Of a stretch of DNA of 13,405 nucleotides, positions 5,259 through 10,488 are shown in pieces. Each line of letters begins with the position of its first letter. The stretch's first letter is position 1. Position numbers and translations under genes: made by a program. Location: NCBI GenBank assembly GCA_020851855.1, contig JADZBY010000144.1, positions 1-13,405 of the forward strand, given 5' to 3'. The stretch comes from Anaerolineae bacterium (lineage in GTDB: Bacteria; Chloroflexota; Anaerolineae; Aggregatilineales; UBA2796). A model generated the notes under the pieces. It saw only the letters and a program-made list of their open reading frames with translations. It made no database searches and had not been told where the DNA came from.

Positions 5259-7340
5259 ATGCCGCGCCGGCGACCTTCACCGACCCGTTTTGCCCTCTTG
5301 CTCATCCTGGCCCTGCTCAGCGCAGCAGCCTGGCCCTTGTCCAACGCGCCCGCGACGGCGCAAGATGAACCGCGTTTCATCTTCCGCGCGCCGGTCTGCA
5401 ACCTGTCGGGCGCGCGCCTGACCTGTTCGGCGGGACGGGCGTTTTCCCGGCGCATCAACAACGACGACCAGCGCGTCGTTGATTTCGCCGTCTCGGCGGA
5501 TGGCGGCTGGGTCGCTTTTCGCACCGAGGCCGGTCAGGTGGTGCTCGCCAGCGTGTACCGCGAGGCGATGGCGGTCATCGACAACGACGCCTTCGCCCCG
5601 GCCAACCTCGAGGCGGGCAGGCCGAGCATCGCCTGGTCGCCGGATGGCGTCGGGCTGGCGTATGTGACTGCCTGGGGCTTCAGTCTGGCGCTTCCCCTGC
5701 CGGATGGCACGGCGAACCGTATCACGGTCAGCGACCGGCTGTACACCGACCTGCGCTTCTCGCCGGGTGGGACGCGCCTCGCGGCGGGCGATGTGCGCGG
5801 CAGCTGGACCATTTTCACACTCGGCGCGACGGACGGCATCCGCGATTCGCTGACGTGGACGGGGACGATTACGACGCCGTCCGGCCTGGCCTGGCTGGAC
5901 GACAACAGCCTGATCACCGCGCCGTACACGGGCGGGCTGGCGCGCACCAACATCGCCGGCGCGGGCGCAGAGACGCGCCTCGAATCCGCGTGGAATACAC
6001 CCGGCGGGCGCTACATTCACCTGACCAGCACCTTTGCCGGGCCGGTGCGCGCCCTGCTGACCGGGCTGGACCCGGCGGTTGGCGTGCCCATCGAAATCCA
6101 GGGCGATGGCAGCGTCGCCGCGCTCAGCGAGCGGGCGTTGGACGCGCGCGCCGTCTGGACGGCCAACGGCATCTACCTGGTGTATATCACGAACGGCACG
6201 CCGATCATGATCGAGCCGGGGAGCGGCCTGGAAGATGCGCTGCCGCTGCAGAACGTGTCGCGCTTCGCCTGGGCCGGCACGGAAAACGTCGAGGCCAGCG
6301 CGCTCCAGCTGGACGCCGACCTGTACTTTTTACAGCCGGACGCCGACGCTGTGCAGCAGGTGTGGCGGCTGCGCGGCGACGGCGCACAGCCGGTGACGCA
6401 GGCCACCCGCCTGAACGCCGACGTGCTCGATTTTGCCGTCAGCCCGGACCGGCAGCAGTTGGCCGTGACCAGCGGCGGGCGGCTATTCACCGCACCCATC
6501 CAGGAACTCGCGCCGGGAGCCAGCCCCACGTCCACGCCCGCCTTCCGCGCGTCGTCGCCGGAGCCGTTCGGCGTCGAGGGCATCCCCGGCTCGTACCTGC
6601 TGGCCACCATCCGGCGCGATGAGGGGTCGCAGCCTGCGTGGCGCGCCGACGGGCGGCAGGTCGCCTTCGTGGACAGCGACGGCGTGTACCTGGTCACCAT
6701 TACGGGGCAGGCGGAAGCGCCGCCCGCCATGCAGATCGCGCCGCACCCGCAGGGCGGCGAGCTGGTCCGCCCGCAATTCAGCCCGGACCGGGGCGCGCTG
6801 CTGCTCGAAGGCCCGCCCGCCGCCGACGGCACGCGCCCGTTCAGCGCCACGCCCGTCCTGCCCGACAGCGTCCTGCCGGCGGGCTTGCCCGTCAATGCCC
6901 TGGACGCGACCTGGGGCCTGAGCGCGCTGTTTTCTGTGCAGCGCCCGGACCGCGTCACCTGGACGCTCGTCGCGGCGGACGCCAGCGGCGCGCGCGAACT
7001 GGTGCGCTCGCCCTGGCCGATTGTATCGGTAGCGCCGCTGGGCGGCGGCCCGGGGCTGGAAGGGCAGTCGGCGCTGTTCCTGCGCAACGTGGGCTGGTCC
7101 TTTGGCCCGACCGTGGTCCAGTTGTGCCTGACCACCGCCGATCCGCAGCGGCCCGACGTGCGCAGCGCCCCCACCATCCTCGAACAAGCCATCCTCTCGC
7201 CCGGTGGGGCATTTGCCGCAGGGCTTGTGCGCGGCGATGATGGTACAATGGATCGTTTAGTTATCCTGGATTTGCAGAATGGACGCCGCGTCGCCATCCG
7301 GGACGCGGATGCGGTCAGCGGCGTGCGCTGGGTACGTTGA
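5259..7340 (+). CDS. Secreted beta-propeller-like (WD40/TolB-type) protein
   Basis: The 693-residue product has a signal peptide: basic MPRRRPSPTR, hydrophobic core 11-25, and probable cleavage after ATA at 34. No lipobox cysteine or C-terminal anchor is seen. The mature part is built from propeller blades of the TolB/PD40 kind: FAVSADGGWVAF (from 76), SIAWSPDGVGLAY (124), LRFSPGGTRLAA (165), DFAVSPDRQQLAV (about 390), QPAWRADGRQVAF (458), RPQFSPDRGALLL (504) and AILSPGGAFAAG (644). Blades between about 200 and 380 are degenerate. A Thr/Ser/Pro spacer, GASPTSTPAFRASSPEP, separates two halves. The family usually binds proteins or acts as scaffold. GAGGAAA at 5239-5245 is a distant ribosome site (13 bases). 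The stop lies 47 bases before the response regulator start, so the two are probably one operon. A sensory or envelope role is inference. Confidence 0.8.
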   Translation: MPRRRPSPTRFALLLILALLSAAAWPLSNAPATAQDEPRFIFRAPVCNLSGARLTCSAGRAFSRRINNDDQRVVDFAVSADGGWVAFRTEAGQVVLASVYREAMAVIDNDAFAPANLEAGRPSIAWSPDGVGLAYVTAWGFSLALPLPDGTANRITVSDRLYTDLRFSPGGTRLAAGDVRGSWTIFTLGATDGIRDSLTWTGTITTPSGLAWLDDNSLITAPYTGGLARTNIAGAGAETRLESAWNTPGGRYIHLTSTFAGPVRALLTGLDPAVGVPIEIQGDGSVAALSERALDARAVWTANGIYLVYITNGTPIMIEPGSGLEDALPLQNVSRFAWAGTENVEASALQLDADLYFLQPDADAVQQVWRLRGDGAQPVTQATRLNADVLDFAVSPDRQQLAVTSGGRLFTAPIQELAPGASPTSTPAFRASSPEPFGVEGIPGSYLLATIRRDEGSQPAWRADGRQVAFVDSDGVYLVTITGQAEAPPAMQIAPHPQGGELVRPQFSPDRGALLLEGPPAADGTRPFSATPVLPDSVLPAGLPVNALDATWGLSALFSVQRPDRVTWTLVAADASGARELVRSPWPIVSVAPLGGGPGLEGQSALFLRNVGWSFGPTVVQLCLTTADPQRPDVRSAPTILEQAILSPGGAFAAGLVRGDDGTMDRLVILDLQNGRRVAIRDADAVSGVRWVR
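7241..7249 (+). promoter_or_regulatory. Possible internal extended -10 promoter for the response regulator
   Basis: TGGTACAAT fits an extended -10 element (TGn then TACAAT, 5 of 6), inside the 3' end of the propeller gene and about 140 bases before the regulator start. No -35 box at proper spacing was found. The nearly identical TGTTACAAT at 9850 lies before another gene in the window. Confidence 0.25.
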
Positions 7341-7387
7341 CGGGTCCGGGTGAGGCTTCACGGCATACCGAAGAGGTATTTTGCGGC

Positions 7388-8065
7388 ATGGGCGAACGAT
7401 TGCTGGTCATCGAAGATGAACACCGCATCGCGCAATTCATCGAGCGGGGCCTGATCTACGAGGGCTACCGCGTCGAAGTCACCCACGATGGCCGGGCCGG
7501 GCTGACTGCCGCCCGCGATAACCCGCCCGACCTGGTGATCCTGGACTGGATGCTGCCGGGCATGGATGGCCTGGAAGTCTGCAAGCGGCTGCGCTCGGCA
7601 AGCAATGTGCCGATCCTCATGCTGACGGCCAAAGACGACGTGTCCGACCGCGTGCAGGGCCTCGACGCGGGCGCGGATGACTACCTCGTCAAGCCGTTTT
7701 CCTTTGACGAGCTTCTGGCGCGCATTCGGGCGCTGTTACGCCGCTCCACGGTGAGCAGCAAGCCGGAGAGCCTGCGCTTTGCCGACCTGACGCTGGACAC
7801 CGGCACACGGCGGGCCATGCGCGGCAACCGCGCCATCGACCTGACCGCCAAAGAATATGAGCTACTTGAGCTGTTCATGCGCAATCCGAGGCAAGTCTTG
7901 ACGCGGGAGATGATCTTCGACCGCGTCTGGAACTACGACTTTGGCGGCGAGAGCAACATCATCGAGGTGTACGTGCGTTACCTTCGCCAGAAGACGGAGA
8001 GCGAAGGCGAGCCGCGCCTGTTGCACACCGTGCGCGGCGTCGGCTACGTGCTGCGCGAGGAGTAG
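7388..8065 (+). CDS. OmpR/PhoB-family response regulator
   Basis: The receiver domain spans residues 1-115, with acidic pocket Asp10/Glu11, the phosphoacceptor Asp53 in LVILDWMLPG, Thr80 in ILMLTA and Lys102 in YLVKPF. The winged-helix DNA-binding domain (about 128-224) contains LTAKEYELLELFMRNPRQVL, the recognition region NIIEVYVRYLRQK and the wing HTVRGVGYVLRE. All key residues are present, so it should accept phosphate and bind DNA as a dimer. The ATG at 7388 was chosen because the protein then begins MGERLLVIEDE, as is normal for the family, with AGAGG at 7372-7376. A TTG at 7337 overlapping the upstream stop would add 17 unlike residues. The histidine kinase that follows 177 bases later is the likely phosphodonor. 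Target genes cannot be read from the sequence. Confidence 0.95.
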   Translation: MGERLLVIEDEHRIAQFIERGLIYEGYRVEVTHDGRAGLTAARDNPPDLVILDWMLPGMDGLEVCKRLRSASNVPILMLTAKDDVSDRVQGLDAGADDYLVKPFSFDELLARIRALLRRSTVSSKPESLRFADLTLDTGTRRAMRGNRAIDLTAKEYELLELFMRNPRQVLTREMIFDRVWNYDFGGESNIIEVYVRYLRQKTESEGEPRLLHTVRGVGYVLREE

Positions 8066-8066
8066 C

Positions 8067-8092
8067 GCGCCGCGTCCGGGCTGGCGCGGCGC
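8067..8092 (+). promoter_or_regulatory. GC-rich hairpin between regulator and kinase genes
   Basis: GCGCCGCG (8067-8074) and CGCGGCGC (8085-8092) are perfect 8-base complements around a 10-base loop, starting 2 bases after the regulator stop. No U tract follows. It may partly end transcription or protect the upstream message, lowering kinase expression relative to the regulator. The rest of the 177-base gap shows no convincing promoter. Confidence 0.4.
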
Positions 8093-8242
8093 TGGCTGAA
8101 CCGTCCAGGTCACATCCCATCCCAAAGCATTAAGCAGCGGCTCATCGCGCGCTTAGATTGGGCCGTTACACTTGGGTTTTGTGCTGTGCACTGCGCCCGT
8201 CGCCGCCCAACCTGAAGAAACGGAAACCGGCTTCACCTGCCC

Positions 8243-9769
8243 ATGACCATCCGCACCCGGCTCACCCTCTGGTATTCTGCGCTGCTGGCCACGGTCATCC
8301 TCGTTTTCGGCGTGTCCCTGTTCAGCCTCTTGAACTGGGCCTGGTACAGCCAGCTTCGCGAAAACATGGAATACGTGGCGCAGCGGATGCTGGAAGTGAT
8401 CACCGTGGACCCGGTCAGCGGCGTGCTCAACCCCCCGTCGCTGGAAAACGAGTCGGCGCAGATGCCGTTTTTCGCCTTTGCCATCCAGGTGTGGCGGCGC
8501 GACGGCCTGCTGGTGGCCATCTCGGACAACGTGAAGTCGATGCAGTCGCCCTTTGACGCGCCCATGCTCGACAGCGAGGCGATGGCCACGCGCGATACGC
8601 GGCTGGAAAACGGCACGCACATCCTGGTCACCACCGTGCCGATTGTCTGGGGGCCGACCGGGCGGCGCGTGGGCGTGATGCAGGTCATGTCGCCGCTGTC
8701 CACGCTCGATCAGGCGGTCGACCGGCTGGTGCGGGTCATGATCGGCGTCGGCGCGGTGGCCTTGATCCTGTCCTTCTTCGTCGGCTCGGTCATCGCCGGG
8801 CAGGCGCTCCTGCCCATCGAAACCATCGGCCAGACGGCGCGTCAGATCACCGCCGCCGAAGACTTGAGCCGCCGCATCCCGTACAACGGCCCACCCGACG
8901 AACTCGGCCAGCTGACGCAAACCTTCAACACCACGCTCGACCGCCTGGAGCGGCTGTTCATGGCGCAGCGCCGCTTTGTGGCGGACGTGTCGCACGAGTT
9001 GCGCACGCCGCTGACCACGATCCAGGGCAACGTGGACCTGATCAAGCGCGTCGGCCCGGCCCCCGAACTGCTCGAAGCGATTGAGAGCGAGAACAAGCGC
9101 ATGACGCGGCTGGTAGGCGACCTCTTGCTGCTGGCCCAGGCCGATTCGGGGCGGCTGCCCATCACCGAGGACGTGGTCGAACTGGGCACGCTGGCGCTGG
9201 AAGTGTACCGGCAGGCGCAGGTATTGGCGGGCGATGTGCAGCTCAAGCTCGGCACGGTGGACGCCGTGCGCGTCATGGGCGACGCGGACCGGCTCAAGCA
9301 GCTCATGCTGAACCTGATCACGAACGCGCTGAAGTACACCCCGGCGGGCGGCTCCGTCACGATCAGCGTCGTGGCGGATGGTGGGTATGCCATCCTGCGC
9401 GTGGCCGATACGGGCATCGGCATCCCCAAAGATGATCTGCCGCTCATCTTCGAGCGCTTCTACCGCGTGGACAAGGCGCGCGACCGGCAAAAGGGCGGCG
9501 CAGGGCTGGGCCTGTCCATCGCCAAGTGGATCGCGGAAGCGCATCATGGCCGCATCTGGGCAGAGAGCGAGCCGGGCAAAGGCTCTACCTTCGTCGTGCA
9601 ACTGCCCAGCATCGACGCCGAAGAAACGCCCTCGTCGCTCCGAGAAACGCGCGCGCGCCTGCCCGCCCTGCGCCGCCGCAAGAACGCCGCCGCCCTGCCA
9701 TCAGAAACGGGCGTGATCGCCTCGCCTTCCGCCGCAAATGGGTCCGGGCGGCGCAACCCGCCGGAGTAG
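8243..9769 (+). CDS. HAMP-type sensor histidine kinase
   Basis: The 508-residue product has membrane segments at about 12-31 and 164-186 enclosing a roughly 130-residue extracytoplasmic sensor region of no recognised family. A HAMP linker covers 187-240, HisKA has the phosphoaccepting His251 in DVSHELRTPLT, and the HATPase domain covers about 345-456. ATP-binding motifs are intact: NLITNALKY (N box, Asn361), DTGIGIP (389-395) and GGAGLGLSIAK (418-428). It should autophosphorylate in response to an envelope signal and phosphorylate the response regulator encoded upstream. The last 50 residues (from about 457) form a charged Arg/Ala/Ser-rich tail beyond the kinase core, unusual for the family and probably disordered. 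The start at 8243 has only a weak ribosome site, but MTIRTRLTLWYS is a typical beginning. A short palindrome follows the stop. Confidence 0.95.
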   Translation: MTIRTRLTLWYSALLATVILVFGVSLFSLLNWAWYSQLRENMEYVAQRMLEVITVDPVSGVLNPPSLENESAQMPFFAFAIQVWRRDGLLVAISDNVKSMQSPFDAPMLDSEAMATRDTRLENGTHILVTTVPIVWGPTGRRVGVMQVMSPLSTLDQAVDRLVRVMIGVGAVALILSFFVGSVIAGQALLPIETIGQTARQITAAEDLSRRIPYNGPPDELGQLTQTFNTTLDRLERLFMAQRRFVADVSHELRTPLTTIQGNVDLIKRVGPAPELLEAIESENKRMTRLVGDLLLLAQADSGRLPITEDVVELGTLALEVYRQAQVLAGDVQLKLGTVDAVRVMGDADRLKQLMLNLITNALKYTPAGGSVTISVVADGGYAILRVADTGIGIPKDDLPLIFERFYRVDKARDRQKGGAGLGLSIAKWIAEAHHGRIWAESEPGKGSTFVVQLPSIDAEETPSSLRETRARLPALRRRKNAAALPSETGVIASPSAANGSGRRNPPE

Positions 9770-9773
9770 GGGA

Positions 9774-9807
9774 CCTCACGCCCCGCCCAGGGCTGCCAGG
9801 GGTGAGG
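9774..9807. repeat. Minimal copy of the palindromic repeat after the kinase stop
   Basis: CCTCACGCCCC at the left and CAGGGGTGAGG at the right reproduce only the outer arms of the larger repeats (CCTCAC...GTGAGG), with a short interior. It begins 5 bases after the kinase stop. The hairpin could serve as a 3' end or weak terminator. It may be an internally deleted relic of the full element or an independent hairpin of similar composition. Confidence 0.5.
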
Positions 9808-9849
9808 GCAAAGTGTCACCGTTCTGTGAAACAGACGCGCGCCACACCG

Positions 9850-9858
9850 TGTTACAAT
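9850..9858 (+). promoter_or_regulatory. Extended -10 promoter of the small STAS-like gene
   Basis: TGTTACAAT is an extended -10 element with TACAAT at 9853-9858. The expected start point is near 9865, about 25 bases before the ATG at 9890. No consensus -35 is present. Instead a small inverted repeat, TCTGT (9823-9827) and ACAGA (9831-9835), occupies the -35 zone and could be a regulator site. An ATG at 9857 overlaps the -10 box, which argues against it as the gene start. Confidence 0.45.
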
Positions 9859-9889
9859 GGCGGCAGAACGTTTGCGCGCGGAGAAGGAC

Positions 9890-10282
9890 ATGCCCACCGA
9901 GCTTTCATGGTACGAACCAGGCCGAATCTTGCTCATGCGCACCGATGGCGACGTGACGCTCCAGGACATGAAGGCCCTGTTTCACCAGGCCGCCGATATG
10001 CTGGACGCGCTCGACCACGCCGTGCACTTCATCCTCGATGCCCGTAAACTCGGCAGAATCCCGTCCACAGCGGTCAACCAGCTCGAAGCATCGGCCCGGT
10101 TGATCCGGCATCGGAATATGGGCTGGCTGGGCATGGTCGGAATGACGGCGGTGAGCAGTTTCTGGCTGCGCCTGTTCTCGAAAATCCTGGGCCTGCGTTA
10201 CGCCCGGTTTGAAACGGTGGAAGAGGCCGCCCAGTTCTTGCGCGACCTCGACCGCGTGAACCCGTCCACGGACAACGAATAG
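9890..10282 (+). CDS. Small STAS/SpoIIAA-like protein, 130 residues
   Basis: The ATG at 9890 follows GGAG at 9880-9883 at good spacing. An in-frame ATG at 9857 lies inside the predicted promoter. The sequence fits an alternating beta/alpha fold of the STAS or SpoIIAA-like kind: strand ILLMRTDGDVTLQDM, helix FHQAADMLDALD, strand AVHFILDARKLGRI (about 45-58), helix VNQLEASARLIRH, strand WLGMVGMT, helix WLRLFSKILGL, then ARFETVEEAAQFLRDLD at the C-terminus, the usual end of such proteins. No cysteine pair, signal peptide or clear membrane segment is visible. Similar small proteins near signalling genes in Chloroflexota are known to me only as uncharacterised. It lies between two histidine kinases, so a regulatory, protein-binding role is plausible. 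Whether the conserved STAS phosphorylatable Ser is present cannot be settled by eye. Confidence 0.7.
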   Translation: MPTELSWYEPGRILLMRTDGDVTLQDMKALFHQAADMLDALDHAVHFILDARKLGRIPSTAVNQLEASARLIRHRNMGWLGMVGMTAVSSFWLRLFSKILGLRYARFETVEEAAQFLRDLDRVNPSTDNE

Positions 10283-10284
10283 CG

Positions 10285-10463
10285 CCTCACCCCTTACCCC
10301 CTCTCCACGCGGAGTACCACGTAGAGAGGGGGAACGGCGCAGCAGACGGCGGGCAACGCTCCCCTCTCTACGCCTGCCGGGGTCCCCGACCGGGTTCCCA
10401 TTGAACGCTTGCGTTCAATGGGTGGTCTGGGGTGGCCGGCGTGGAGAGGGGTCGGGGGTGAGG
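10285..10463. repeat. GC-rich palindromic intergenic repeat, copy 3 (longest)
   Basis: It starts CCTCACCCCTTACCCCCTCTC and ends GGAGAGGGGTCGGGGGTGAGG. It aligns with the reverse complement of copy 1 (3153-3294), sharing for example the block ACGCGGAGTACC and the core GGGGGAACGGCGC. Compared with copy 1 it carries 38 extra bases at about 10387-10424. It begins 3 bases after the stop of the STAS-like gene and ends 25 bases before the large kinase start, so it fills the whole gap between them. Confidence 0.75.
10397..10422. repeat. 26-base palindrome nested inside repeat copy 3
   Basis: CCCATTGAACGC (10397-10408) and GCGTTCAATGGG (10411-10422) are perfect inverted repeats separated by TT. It lies inside the 38-base segment that copy 1 lacks, at the tip of one hairpin of the repeat. 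It could be an insertion into the repeat, a longer ancestral hairpin lost from copy 1, or a protein recognition site. Confidence 0.8.
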
Positions 10464-10488
10464 ATAGTTGCCCTTCTGGTGAAAACTC

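Noticed and set aside
8153..9601. A 482-residue minus-strand frame opposite the HAMP kinase
   Set aside because: It is a high-GC antisense shadow. Its product is rich in His, Arg and Gln, while the plus strand encodes all kinase motifs.
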